Counted from the first letter of the stretch, positions 11,041 to 22,419 are shown. The stretch: DNA of 64,000 nucleotides from Acanthornis magna (GCA_036785705.1 JAWUZG010000056.1:18082001-18146000); one strand, 5' to 3'. The notes: a model not told the origin generated them from the letters alone. Translations and numbers: made by a program.

Positions 11041-12357
11041 GAGCACATCCTGAGCTCAGAACAGGGAAATGTTCTCTTGGAGACTCCTCAGGAGAGGCTT
11101 CCTCCCTTTAAACCACACACAGCATCGTTTGGTGCCACATCTGTGCCCAAAAAGTGCCATTTTACATCCTGAGCTCAGAACAGGGAAATGTTCTCTTGGA
11201 GACTCCTCAGGAAAGGCTTCCTCCCTTTAAACCACACACAGCATCATTTGGTGCCACGTTTGTGCCCAAAAAGTGCCATTTTTCCACCCTCTAAACCACG
11301 CACATCACCGTGAGATGCCACATTTGTGCCCAAAAAGTGCCATTTTCCTTCAGAAGCACATCCTGAGTGCAGAACGGGGGAATGTTCTCTTGGAGACTCC
11401 TCAGAAAAGGCCTTCTCCCTTTAAACCACACACAGCATCGTTTGGTGCCACACTTGTGCCCAAAAAGTGCCATTTTCCCTCCCTCTAAACCAGACACACC
11501 ATGAGGTGCCCCATTTGTGCCCAAAATTGCCGTTTTTCCTCCCTCTAAAGCACACACAGCATCATTTGGTGCCACATTTGTGCCCAAAAGGTGCCATTTT
11601 TCCTCCCCCTAAACCAGACACACCATGAGGTGCCACGTTTGTGCCCAAAAGTGCCATTTTCCCTCAGAAGCCCATCTTGAGTGCAGAATGGGGGAATGTT
11701 CTCTGAGAGACACCTCAGGGAAGTTTTCCTCCCTCTAAACCACACACACCACATGAGATGCCACATCTGTGCCCTAAAAGTGCCATTTTCCCTCCTGAGT
11801 GCAGAACAGGGGAATGTTCTTAGAGACTCCTCAGGAAAGGCCTCCTCTCTCTAAACCACACACAGCATCATTTGGTGCCACATCTGTGCCCAAAAGGTGC
11901 CATTTTTCCTCCCTCTAAAGCAGCCACATCACCATGAGGTGCCACATTTGTGCCCAAAATTGCCATTTTTCCTCCCTCTAAAGCAGCTACACCATCGTGA
12001 GGTGCCACATTTGTGCCCAAAAAGTGCCGTTTTTCCTCAGAAGCACATCCTGAGTGCAGAACGAGGGAATGTTCTCTCGGAGACACTTCAGGAAAGGCCT
12101 CCTCTCCCTAAACCAGACACAGCATCATTTGGTGCCACACTTGTGCCCAAAAAGTGCTGTTTTTCCTCCCTCTAAACCAGCCACACCACCGTGAGGTGCC
12201 ACATTTGTGCCCAAAATTGCCATTTTTCCTCCCTCTAAAGCAGCTACACCATGAGGTGCCACATTTGTGCCCAAGAAGTGCCATTTTCCCTCCCTCTAAA
12301 CCACACACACCACCACGAGGTGCCACATTTGTGCCCAAAAAGTGCCATTTTCCCTGG
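11041..12357. repeat. Complex 1.3-kb minisatellite (~64-bp and longer units)
   Basis: The core words GGTGCCACATTTGTGCCCAA, AAAGTGCCATTTTTCCTCCC and TCTAAACCACACACAGCAT recur throughout. Some units carry an extra block starting AGAAGCACATCCTGAGTGCA and GGGGAATGTTCTCTTGGAGA. Short and long units mix, so it is a composite array. It ends 500 bp before the 41-nt exon. Confidence 0.93.
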
Positions 12358-12859
12358 CATTTCTCCAGTGTTTACATTTTTGGGGGCTCGCTGCTGCTGC
12401 CCCCGATGTGTTTTTCCCTTTTTTCCCCCAAACTCTTTCAGAACGAGTCCTTCCTGACGTTTGGCAGCCAATTCCCTGCGAATCCATCCCCCAAATATTG
12501 CTGAGAAATGCCAGGGAAAAGGCAGCGTGTGACAACACGGTGACACGAGTTGGGAATGGCAATGACAAAAAAAATCCCAGCGTTTGAGCCAGCAGTTCTC
12601 TTGATTGGGGTGTGTTTTAAGCAGAAATTAGAATTTATATTACATGGTGTCAGAAAGCTCTCTTAGCATTTATAAATGCTCACTCCTGCAAGTTAAAAAT
12701 CCTGGGCCGTAATTCCCACTCTGGGTCTTGCCAGGCACTTTTCAATCATTTCTCTCTGCTAATTTTGGTGTCACCCTCATTTCTTTTTAAAAGATTCATT
12801 TTGAGCAAATTTGTAAATGGCCCTGATGTGTTCTACAATTTAGTCAATTACTGTTTCAG

Positions 12860-12900
12860 CCTGCAAACCTCCTGGGAAACGGAACATACATGGCCTCAAG
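12860..12900 (+). CDS. MAP2K5: MAP2K5 exon, 41-nt linker exon (residues 108-121)
   Basis: A very short exon after acceptor ACTGTTTCAG and before donor GTACGA. Two bases complete Ala108, then CKPPGKRNIHGLK follows. The exon fits only because the phase left by the 7777 exon (1) is restored to 0 before the 13586 exon. HGLK, together with VNTRAG from the next exon, forms the segment known from structural work to dock ERK5. Lys113 stands where I recall Glu in human; the rest matches. It lies about 500 bp after a 1.3-kb minisatellite (11041-12357). Confidence 0.93.
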
Positions 12901-13394
12901 GTACGAATTTCAATAATTGTTTCAGGAAAGTTAGATGGATTTGTAATGCTGTGTTCCACTTATTGAAATGTCAAGTAAAACTGCACTTTCGTGAGCTCTG
13001 ACAAGCAGATTTTTTTTTTTTTCTTTTGGTGAGGGTGGGAGAAGGCTTCATCTGCAAAATGTTGGCTGTGATATCTATATCTATATATAGTTTTATTAAA
13101 AATGGGTTTGCCTTTTTGTTTTTAACCTCTGCTAATCATGTTCTTAAATTTGAGTAGTTCATTTATCAACGAATGTCTGCCACTACTTCAAAGCTTTTTA
13201 AACCCCCACCACATTCCCGTGATTTCAGTAATTTATCCAAGTGTGGAAGGCACCGCCATGGAATTATTTTCGGTTTTTGATTTCTCACTGCTCTGCAATC
13301 ATACGGAGAGGACTGTAAATGTACTAAACGATTGTTTAGATTTTAAAATGAGGACAAATGATGGATTTAACACCTCTTTTATGAGCATTATTTA

Positions 13395-13545
13395 AGACGT
13401 GAAGCCGTGGCAGCCCCGGAATCGTGTAGCCTGCTAACCTACATACAGCCCTCCACCGTCGGCATGCCTAGCAACGAGCTAATTAACCTCGCTAGCGAAA
13501 TGAGAAATTCGTGGCAAATTACAGGTTAATTAGAATGGTGTCCTC
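13395..13545. promoter_or_regulatory. Candidate conserved element with RFX half-site and TAATTA dyad
   Basis: This CpG-containing stretch, just upstream of the 13586 exon, differs in base use from its surroundings. CATGCCTAGCAAC (13463-13475) carries a good RFX half-site (RGYAAC). GAGCTAATTAACCTC follows, with CTAGC and GCTAG flanking as an imperfect dyad. Assignment as a regulatory element is inference. Confidence 0.35.
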
Positions 13546-13585
13546 TGAACGCAGGATCTGATCAGGCTCCTCTCCCTGCCCGCAG

Positions 13586-13653
13586 GTGAACACGCGGGCG
13601 GGGGCTGCCAACAGCAGTGCCTCGGCTGCCTCCGAGGCCCTCCCCAGCAATAG
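13586..13653 (+). CDS. MAP2K5: MAP2K5 exon, docking and variable linker (residues 122-143)
   Basis: A 68-nt exon, acceptor CTGCCCGCAG and donor GTAAGA, ending two bases into Ser144. The first six residues, VNTRAG, finish the ERK5-docking segment and are unchanged. The rest (AANSSASAASEALPSN) is Ala/Ser-rich and differs clearly from the human linker as I remember it, yet keeps its length exactly. The exon is CpG- and GC-rich, unlike its AT-rich neighbour at 12860. A 250-bp CCCTT array begins about 15 bp beyond its donor. Confidence 0.93.
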
Positions 13654-13665
13654 GTAAGAGCCGAG

Positions 13666-13920
13666 CTCCCTTCCCTTCCCTTCCCTTCCCTTCCCTTCCC
13701 TTCCCTTCCCTTCCCTTCCCTTCCCTTCCCTTCCCTTCCCTTCCCTTCCCTTCCCTTCCCTTCCCTTCCCTTTCCCTTCCCTTCCCTTCCCTTCCCTTCC
13801 CTTCCCTTCCCTTCCCTTCCCTTCCCTTCCCTTCCCTTCCCTTCCCTTCCCTTCCCTTCCCTTCCCTTCCCTTCCCTTCCCTTCCCTTCCCTTCCCTTCC
13901 CTTCCTTCCCTTCCCTTCCC
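13666..13920. repeat. CCCTT pentanucleotide array beside a splice donor
   Basis: About 50 copies of TTCCC with only one extra T near 13770 and two short units near 13905. The donor GTAAGA is at 13654-13659, so the array starts within about 15 bp. All-pyrimidine in the transcript, all-purine on the other strand. Confidence 0.97.
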
Positions 13921-14077
13921 CCAAAATGGAGCCTTGGGTGTGGTTGTTTCCAGCAGAGCTGGGGCTCCAGTGGCATTTCCAGCAGGGTTGGTGACATGGG
14001 GAGGGCAGAATGGCCTCTGCTCGTGGGTCTTGCTGGGCTGGGGCTGCCCATGGGCTGGGGAAAGAGGGGTTTGGTTT

Positions 14078-14972
14078 GTGTTCCAGGGAGAAAGAAGGGT
14101 TTGCTGCTGGAGAAATCAGGGTTTGTTGCGTGTTTCAGGGTGAAGAAGGGTTTGCTGGGTGTTCCAGGGAGAAAGAAGGGTTTGCTGCTGGAGGAAGAAG
14201 GGTTTGTTTGGTGTTTCAGGAACAAATAAGGGTTTGCTCCTGGAGAAAGTAGGGCTTGCTCCATGTTCCAGGAACAAATCGGTGTTTGCTGAGTGTTTCA
14301 GGAAGAAATAAGGGTTTGTTGTGTGTTCCAGGGAGAAAGAAGGGTTTGCTCCTGGAGAAAGAGGAGTTTGCTGGGTGTTCCAGGAACCAAATCTGTGTTT
14401 GTTGGGTGTTTCAGGAAGAAATAAGGGTTTGCTGGGTGTTCCAGGGTGAAAGAAGGGTTTGCTGTTGGAGAAAGAAGGGTTTACTGGGTGTTTCAGGAAC
14501 CAAATCTGTGTTTGTTGGGTGTTTCAGGAAGAAATAAGAGTTTGGTGAGTGTTCCAGGAACCAAATTGGTGTTTGCTGGGTGTTCCAGGGAGAAAGAAGG
14601 GTTTGCTGCTGGAGAAAGAAGGGTTTACTGGGTGTTTCAGGAACCAAATCTGTGTTTGTTGGGTGTTTCAGGAAGAAATAAGAGTTTGGTGAGTGTTCCA
14701 GGAACCAAATTGGTGTTTGCTGGGTGTTCCAGGGAGAAAGAAGGGTTTGCTGCTGGAGGAAGAAGAGTTTGTTTGGTGTTTCAGGAACAAATCGGTGTTT
14801 GCTGAGTGTTTCAGGAAGAAATAAGGGTTTGCTTGGTGTTCCAAGGAGAAATAAGGGTTTGCTGCTGGAGAAAGAAGGGTTTGCTGAGTGTTTCAGGAAG
14901 AATTAAGGGTTTGCTTGGTGTTCCAAGGAGAAATAAGGGTTTGCTGCTGGAGAAATAAGGGTTTGCTGGGTG
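14078..14972. repeat. Minisatellite of ~27-bp units with 142-bp higher order
   Basis: Words GGAGAAAGAAGGGTTTGCTG, GGGTGTTCCAGGGAGAAAGA and TTTCAGGAAGAAATAAGGGT alternate. TTACTGGGTG at 14481 and 14623 shows a 142-bp block duplicated whole. Open plus frames follow from the repeat. Confidence 0.93.
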
Positions 14973-14974
14973 TT

Positions 14975-15530
14975 CTGGGTGGCTTTGTCCTTCAAAAGTG
15001 TTGAGATGGAATTTGGGGCCGAGCTAATGTGCTTTAGTTGGTCTCACGTCAAGGTCTGTGTGTTCAGGTCTTTGCTGCTTCTCTTGTTCTAAGATTCTTT
15101 GATTTGAAGGTTTGATGCCCCATTCATAGGTTTGTAGTGGTAAATAGCCTAAAAAAATAAAACTTGGAGGATTTTTAGTGTGAGGTAGGATTTTTTGAAC
15201 ATCTTTTCATCTCAGGTGCCGTGTTTCATACAGTTCCAGCAAAGTTTTGGAGTCTGTCCCCTTTACCTTGCTTTTTACATTCCAACCCTAATTTGCAAAC
15301 TCATATTAAGGTCTTAAAATGCAAGAGAACTCATTCTCTTTTTTCCTAGAGATTTGGTTTTTAAATGCTGGAGGATAAACTCCTTTTTATTACCTCAAGT
15401 GTTACAGGAAGTCATTATATTCAGTACTGATGTGAAAACAAAAAACCTACAAAAACCCCTTATGTTTTCTTAAAAAGAAATAAGGAGAGTCTGGCTCCAT
15501 CCTCTTCCTACAAGAGCATATCATGGGAAT
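14975..15530. other. Intronic unique sequence
   Basis: No tandem repeat or coding match seen. Confidence 0.5.
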
Positions 15531-15534
15531 AGAA

Positions 15535-15582
15535 ACCTCTGGAGGCCTCTTTCAACCTAAATTATTCTATTATTCTAATAAG
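15535..15582 (+). mobile_element. CR1 3' tail remnant
   Basis: GGAGGCCTCTTTCAACCTAA and ATTATTCTATTATTCT match the end of a CR1 in + orientation. Confidence 0.65.
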
Positions 15583-15789
15583 CACATAAAATTCCATTTA
15601 TCCGCGCACCAGCGTCCCGCTCCCTTTTCTCTCTGGCAGCATCTCGTAGAGATTAAAAGGAGGAATTGCCAGGGGTGAGCACGATCAGAGGCAATTTGGA
15701 GGGTGAATTTTGGGTGCCTGTCCCGAGGATGGGGTGGGGCAGTCCCACCGATCCTATTTCCCATGGGGGCAATGGGGTGTGGGCACACA

Positions 15790-16350
15790 CAGCTCTGCCC
15801 CACTGCAAACCCCATCCAAACCCCACTAAAACCCCATTTGCTGCTCCCACACAGATCTGCCCCACTGCAAACCCCATCCAAACCCCACTAAAACCCCATT
15901 TGCTGCTCCCACACAGCTCTGCCCCACTGCAAACCCCATCCAAACCCCACTAAAACCCCATTTGCTGCTCCCACACAGATCTGCCCTACAGCAAACCCCA
16001 TCCAAACCCCACTAAAACCCCATTTGCTGCTCCCACACAGATCTGCCCTACAGCAAACCCCATCCAAACCCCACTAAAACCCCATTTGCTGCTCCCACAC
16101 AGATCTGCCCCACTGCAAACCCCATCCAAACCCCACTAAAACCCCATTTGCTGCTCCCACACAGATCTGCCCCACTGCAAACCCCATCCAAACCCCACTA
16201 AAACCCCATTTGCTGCTCCGACACTGATCTGCCCCACTGCAAACCCCATCCAAACCCCACTAAAACCCCATTTGCTGCTCCCACACAGCTCTGCCCCACT
16301 GCAAACCCCATCCAAACCCCACTAAAACCCCATTTGCTGCTCCCCTTTAG
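15790..16350. repeat. Nine-copy 62-bp minisatellite
   Basis: TCTGCC begins copies at 15794, 15856, 15918, 15980, 16042, 16104, 16166, 16228 and 16290, a constant 62 bp. Copies differ by a few bases (CAGCTCT/CAGATCT, CCCCACTGC/CCCTACAGC). Each unit has five runs of three or more C, so the minus strand has GGGG runs in each unit. Confidence 0.97.
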
Positions 16351-16359
16351 GCCATGCTA

Positions 16360-17330
16360 ACTGTGGGGATAAACAAAGCCAGCCTGGCGCAGTTTGCTCC
16401 ATCCCTCGGGGAGCGCTCGCCGCGTTTGGATCGAGGATCCGATCCAAAAGCCCGAAAAGAAAAGAAATCAGAATGTTTTCATGAGCTGCAGCCCCCCAGT
16501 CTGAGCTAAATAAAGCTGCTTTCTGTCACTGCTCTGTGCTGGGGCTTTCAGTACTCCCTGTACTTTGAGCTTGTTCTTCAAGTGCATTGAAAATGAAGCT
16601 TCTAGAAGATTCTTGTCACCTTATCTGGTGGTTAATTGCCGTTCCTTTTCCGAAACCTTCTGCACCGGGAGTTTTGTTTTTGAAGTAATTGAAAGTCTCT
16701 CTTTGTTTCATGTTCACAAATTGTTAGTCATGAAAGATGACAAGATCAACTTATGTTTCCTTGGAAAACTTAATTTTTCTTTAAAGTAGTCGTGGGAACA
16801 AGAGGCCTATTAAAGAACAAAGCCACCAAATATGAAATCTGTGTTTTCACTGTTCCTGTTAATAATGATCTGTGATCAAGACACGTGCACAGGCCTTTCA
16901 AGAATATATTATTTTGTGCTTTTTTTTTTTTTTTTTTTTTAACTTCAGTAATAAGAGCAGAATGTCCCTTTGAGATAAAGTTTTGCAGACATTGCTGCCC
17001 AGGCAGTTTGTTGTGTTGAAGCTCCGAGGAACAGAGTTTGTCAGGGAAAGAGGTAAAAAGCAGGATTTGGTGAGTGGGTGGAAGGAGTTTGAAGCTGTTA
17101 AGGGTTTTACCCTTTAACTCGCCAAGCTGAGAGCTGGGGTTTGCTAAATTCTCTTAGAGAAAAATGACCGTGGGTTGTTTTGAGTGTCGAGTGGGGAGCA
17201 GGTTCCCCTGGAAAACCCATGGGGCTGCAGTGGGTGCACAGGGAAAGCTGTGATTGAGGCACAGCCTGAGATCCCAAATCAGGAGTTGTGCTCCCCTGCT
17301 CCGGTCTGTGCTCAGCGAGGCATCGCTGGC
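16360..17330. other. Unique intronic sequence with a 24-bp palindrome
   Basis: TTTGGATCG (16425-16433) and CGATCCAAA (16440-16448) form perfect inverted arms around AGGATC. A 22-nt T tract lies at 16920-16940. Nothing else recognised. Confidence 0.6.
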
Positions 17331-17338
17331 AGCACTGG

Positions 17339-17632
17339 GGCTGAGATCCACAGCAATTCCTGAGGAATAATCCTTGGGGAGCTCCAAAACTGTCCTGGCA
17401 CCTCAAAACTTGGGCTGAGATCCACAGCAATTCCTGAGGAATAATCCTTGGGGAGCTCCAAAACTGTCCTGGCACCTCAAAACTTGGGCTGAGATCCACA
17501 GCAATTCCTGAGGAATAATCCTTGGGGAGCTCCAAAACTGTCCTGGCACCTCAAAACTTGGGCTGAGATCCACAGCAATTCCTGAGAAATAATCCTTGGG
17601 GAGGTTTGAAACTGTCCTGGCACCTCAAAACT
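17339..17632. repeat. Four-copy 74-bp minisatellite
   Basis: CTGAGATCCACAGCAATTCC starts copies at 17341, 17415, 17489 and 17563, exactly 74 bp apart. The first three are nearly identical; the last differs (GAGAAATAATCC, GGAGGTTTGAAA). It lies 350 bp before the 17980 exon. Confidence 0.96.
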
Positions 17633-17979
17633 GCACAGAGCCTTCCTTTCCTGTTGGGTTTGACAGACCTGACGTGGGAGAGCATTTTGTTTGAATTTCC
17701 CTCTCAGGGCTGTTGGACCATCGGCTGTGTATGCCTGGGCTGCAGTCAGGTGTCCAAACCAACTGCTTTGGAGAGGTGAAAAATGACTGATTTTGTCTCA
17801 AATGCTCATTGCTCCTTCACTGCTGCAGTTGGCAGTGCAGACCATGCCCACCCCCTCAGCTTCAGTGTCTCCAGAGTGTGTGCCCAGGAGCTTCCCTTGC
17901 TCCTCACAGCTCATCTGACAGCGTGGAACAGCCCAGTCATTCCCAATAATCACCTCTTGTTTGGTTTTTTCTTTTCCAG

Positions 17980-18028
17980 CTTGAAGAAGTCTTCTGCAGA
18001 GCTGAAGAAGATCCTTGCCAATGGCCAG
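17980..18028 (+). CDS. MAP2K5: MAP2K5 exon, basic segment before kinase (residues 144-160)
   Basis: A 49-nt exon after acceptor TTTTCCAG and before donor GTAGGT. The first base completes Ser144 and the exon reads LKKSSAELKKILANGQ. The regular spacing of Lys and hydrophobic residues suggests a short amphipathic helix just before the kinase domain. It is identical to the human segment as I recall it. Four 74-bp tandem repeats end about 350 bp upstream. Confidence 0.95.
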
Positions 18029-18104
18029 GTAGGTGCCCTGGGGGAGCCTTGCACACCTTGTCCCTGCCTGATTCCATTTCCGAGGGATTGGCAGCCCTGG
18101 GTGG

Positions 18105-18270
18105 TGAGCAGAGCTGCTCTCCACCCTCACAGGGAGCAATTCCTTCCCAATCTCTCTTCTATCCCTGCCCTCCTTCACCCTAAGGCTGCTCTGCCCCTTT
18201 ATGTGGCGTTAAATGAATGTTTAGACTCAATTTTGTAGGTCTTTTCCACCCTGAACAATTCTGTGCTTCT
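18105..18270. mobile_element. CR1 remnants, mixed orientation
   Basis: CACAGGGAGCAATTCCTTCC (18127) is a minus-strand CR1 block. GTAGGTCTTTTCCACCCTGA and ACAATTCTGTGCTTCTG (18234-18270) form a plus-strand 3' tail. The two abut. Confidence 0.6.
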
Positions 18271-21200
18271 GTATTGTAAATTCTTTTTTTAAAAGAGCAA
18301 ACAAATCCAAGCCCCAAAGCTGCAGAACACCACCTTGCTGTTCTCTCCTCCTCCAGGCCCCCAAAAGTGAAGCTTTGATGCACCAATTGCTGCCCAAGTG
18401 GACGATCCACCCCATTCTTTTCCCCATTTTGAGCTGAACGTGTGGGCAGTGACATGAAATCTCCCCAGTTAAATCAAGCTCCCTGAGAAGGAGCCCAGAT
18501 TCTCGAGCAGCCCCATAAATAGGTTTTAATGTTTGTCCCAGCCCTTTGGCAGCCTTGTCCACGGGCTCAGCGCTGCCTGTTAGGCTCTATTGACTGAGAC
18601 ATCTGTGTCACTGCAAATAAAAGACTCTTATTGATTTTCTTAACTGCTCTTCACTTCCCCTCGGCGCGGCGAAGGCTGAAATCTTAATTATCTGCGATGC
18701 CTATTCAGTGCCTGCGCACGGTGACCTCTGCCAGCCTCATTGGCATTCCGGGGAGCAGCGAGAGAGAAAGGCTGAGCTTTGTGCTGTCCTTCAGCCTCAC
18801 CTGGCAAAAGAGGGGGAGAAAGGGGAGTTCCCCCAAAATGGGAGCCCCATCTTTGGGGTGAAATGGGGAAATGTGGATTTTAGGCTGAGTTCAGTAGGCA
18901 CAAATCCCTGCCAGGTGGTGTGGTCGTGTTTTGGAATTCGCAGGTAAATCATCATTTCTCCTGGTGACTCGAAATTCTGGGAGTGCCGGCAGCAGGCAGT
19001 GAGCTTCTCAATCGAGTTGGTGCTCACTCTCATGTTGGTGATTAATTTTAAATGTGATTAATTTTAAAATGAAATCACTGAATGGGAGAGGAATCTCCCT
19101 GTGATTGGCTGAATTGGGCATTTTATTTGTTCTAAACAACAAAAACCAAGTGCTTGGTGTGCCTTGCGATAGATTCACAGATTTGTTCCGCGTGGTTTAG
19201 AATTTTAAAACCAAACCTCTCCTTATGATATTAAAAATGCTACTTAACCTCACTAAAAAAAAGAAAATAAGTATTAAGTACCACTAATTATGATATTAAA
19301 AATGCTACTTAAGCCCAATAAAAGAAAATAAGAATTAAGTTTTAATACTACCTTTTAGTTGCCTTGATGGGAGTTAATTTGCTTTTTGTTGAGAGCAAGT
19401 GGTTTGTGTTCTGCAGAATTTGGTCACAGATCCACGACTGGAGATGGTTTTCCAGTGGTAACTTTAACTTTCGTTCATTTTGGGGGATTTAAGTCACACT
19501 TATCATTACTTAAGTATGGCCTGGGTCATTATTTTTGATTATTTTTTGGCAGCTTCTGCTTTGAGGCATTCCTAATGATATTCCTCGAGTAGTTCCCATT
19601 TAGGTTTAATAAGGAATTCATATTAATCATTAAAAGAAGGGGACATGATTCTTCAAGATAATCAAATATTGACAGGTTAGAAATAGCTTTCTGCCTGGGT
19701 TCATTGATATAGGTGATGTGATATAAATATTTATTTCTTTTCTGTCACTCAGAGTAAATGCCACCAATTGATTCAGCATTGATAGAGTGTCAACAGTTCA
19801 TAAGAAACATTTGGCTGCCTCGTGTTTCCCGATTAGTCTGGGCACTATAAAGTGGGATTTACTAAATCTCCTCAATTGGCTGCTCCAGGAATCCATGATT
19901 GGGAAGCCACGGCACAGGGCAGCTCCTCACTGCAATCAGCATTAATTGGGCATTTTGCTGTTAATTATTTACCAGAGACGGACACGGATTCCATCCCCAA
20001 CCCGAGGATAAACAAGGCATGTTTTGTTTGCTGCTCCCCAATTGGAGCCTGCTTTGCTTTTCCATGAATTCCCTGGAATTTGGGCTTTCAGGAATTCCTG
20101 AAAATGGGAATTTTCAGCTCTGGCTTTGCAGTTTAATATTCCAACCCTCCCTGCCGAGCCCGCTGTTATTAGGGGAGCCTTTTATGGTGGGGACTCCAGT
20201 TTTCCCAGTAAAACAGATAAATCACCCCATGGTTTGGCACCTTTATTTGAGCCACTAAATCACACTTTATCCCCCATCACTTGCAGATATCTCTCCACCC
20301 CACTATTCCTGCTTTTCCCTGCCTTTCTGATCGCCCTTTGTGCCGGGCACAAACCTCAGAGGATGGAGCTGCTCCAACCCCTGACTTTTAGGGAATTATG
20401 TGCCGAAAATTCTCCCGTTTCCCCATGGGCAGCAGGCAGGAGAAAAAGGAATGTGCTTTATTTAATCTCTAGTTCTGCTCAATTTGTTGTTTATAAATTG
20501 AGTAACCACCAAAAATTCTTCTCCTCCAAGAAGCAAAAATGCAGATTTATTCGTGGCTTTGTGGGTTTGTTTGGTTTCCCTTCGGAGGGTTTGGTTGAGA
20601 AGGACATTCCTGGGAACGCAGGAGAATTTTTGTTCTTCCCTCCAAGACTGGAGAGTTCAGGTCCTCCAGCTTGGAAGAGCAAATTCCTTAAAATTCCCAA
20701 GTCTGCAGCCTGAGAGGAATTATTTGTAGTGCAAGAGCTCCACTGTAGATTCTTTCCATATTTTAAATCCCACTCATGAGCAATTGTTCCTCTTGAGGAG
20801 TCTTTTCCCCTTTTTATTTGCGTTTTCCGATGGATGCGATAGGGGAGGTAACGTTCAGGAGTAAAAGAAATGTTGATTTTCATGATTAGCTCTGATGTTT
20901 GAAAGGGCCATTTCATCCCTCCTAGGATACCTGGCCCAGGTTTAACTCCAAAGAGGTAATAAAATAATCATTAATTCTCTCTGGAGTTGGCTCAGAACTC
21001 AGGTTTTCACACCACTGTGGAGCAATTCCACGTTTTTAGCTCAGGTAGCGAAAGGAAAGGACATCAATTTTGGATTAATCATTTCTGTCCTTACAACTTA
21101 TTTCAAATCAATAAAATATTTCATTTTCTGTTCATTAGCAATGCTGAGTATTGACTCTCTAGGACATTTGAGCTTGTTATCATCACTTGTGTTAATACAC

Positions 21201-21740
21201 AAAAATGACATCTTTAAGCAGCCGGGCCAAGTCATGTGAAATATTTAACTCGCTGTCCCATAAAATACAAATAATTACTAAAAATGAGTTCATGTTTCCT
21301 AGCAAAACTGCTTTTCAAAGCAGGATTTGCCCAAATATTTTCTACTTCAAATGATCAGGCAAGAGGGGAATTTTTTAAAAAATTGCTTTCATCCCACAAT
21401 GAATTCTGATTAAAATATTTATTTTAAAGAGTGCACGTGCCTTGCAAAAATGTCTTTAGTGAGATTTTTTAATGGGTGCAACATCAGAATAATTGTGTGT
21501 GCCCAGGGGAAGGTTGAACTGCAGTTTTGTATGTGAATTGCTTCTTGGGCAATATGTTAAGCTTTTATAAAATCCATATTAAAAGACCCCAAATTCAGGA
21601 ATTGGCACTGTTCGGTGCTTGTTTCAGCTGCTGCTGAATTTCTGAGATCTCCTCACGTCTGGAGAGTTGTCCCAGTGAGCAGAAAGATTGAGGCAAAGAA
21701 TCACTGGTGTACTTCAAGGAAAACCCTTTTTATTGCAATT
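18271..21740. other. Long unique intronic stretch
   Basis: About 3.5 kb without tandem arrays. AT-rich islands with TAAT words occur at 19030-19330 and 20930-21450. TGCTACTTAA recurs at 19239 and 19299 as a short local duplication. No coding match. Confidence 0.5.
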
Positions 21741-21752
21741 CCAGACTGTTTG

Positions 21753-21850
21753 GGTTTTTTTGTGGATTTTTTTTGTTGTTGTTGTTTTTTGGGGTTTTTT
21801 GGTTTTGTGGTGGTTTTTTGGGGGTTTTTTGTTTTGTTTTTTTTAATAAA
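21753..21850. repeat. T/G low-complexity tract, copy 1
   Basis: TTTTTTGTTGTTGTTG then TTTTTTGGGGTTTTTTGG. Resembles the tract at 51177-51440 in composition. Confidence 0.85.
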
Positions 21851-22354
21851 AATAAAAATGGATTTAGATAAAATCTGTCTAAATGGAGCTCTGCAGAGCA
21901 GCCCCACTGCCAGAGCTGCCGCTCAATTAGGCTCAATTAGGCTGATTGCAGAACAAATCCCAAAGTTTTCCAGCCCCACTGCCACTTTGCTGTGGGATTG
22001 TCTCCGTTCACCTCCAACTTTGGCTCAGGTTCTGCGCAGCTCCGGAGCTCTTTTCCTTTCAGTCTCCGTGACCTGACCCTCTTGAGCTATATTATATCAT
22101 TCCATTTTGACACCTTTTATCAAACTTTAATGAAATGACCCAGGCAAACAAATTGTCATTAAACTTTCCATCACTTTGTCCCTTGGTATCGTCTTTTATA
22201 AATTGGACAGCAAATGTTGTATTGATCTTCTCGTTCTTGCAGCTGAACTTGGGATGACCCAGCCTGCTTGTTGTTTATGGCCTGGAGTTGCTTTTCCTTG
22301 ACATTTCCATCCCCAGCATGACATCTCTTTTGTTTTTCTTTCTTTCTGCTGGAG

Positions 22355-22419
22355 ATGAATGAACAAGACATACGATACCGAGACATCCTCGGCCACGGCA
22401 ACGGAGGCACGGTCTACAA
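22355..22419 (+). CDS. MAP2K5: MAP2K5 exon, glycine-rich loop (residues 161-181)
   Basis: A 65-nt exon: acceptor CTGCTGGAG, donor GTGAGT, ending two bases into Lys182. It reads MNEQDIRYRDILGHGNGGTV plus Y. LGHGNGGTVYK is the ATP-binding glycine loop and marks the start of the kinase domain. Ile replaces the Thr I recall before LGHG. The acceptor ends GGAG rather than the usual CAG, but the upstream run TTTTGTTTTTCTTTCTTTCT is a strong pyrimidine tract. Confidence 0.95.

Noticed and set aside
13530..14264. Gly-Lys-Glu-Arg repeat protein on the minus strand (REGKG repeats)
   Set aside because: Antisense of the CCCTT array and of a true MAP2K5 exon.
13654..22354. Two consecutive introns both exactly 4326 bp
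   Set aside because: Contents are unrelated (minisatellites against mostly unique sequence), so equal length is chance.
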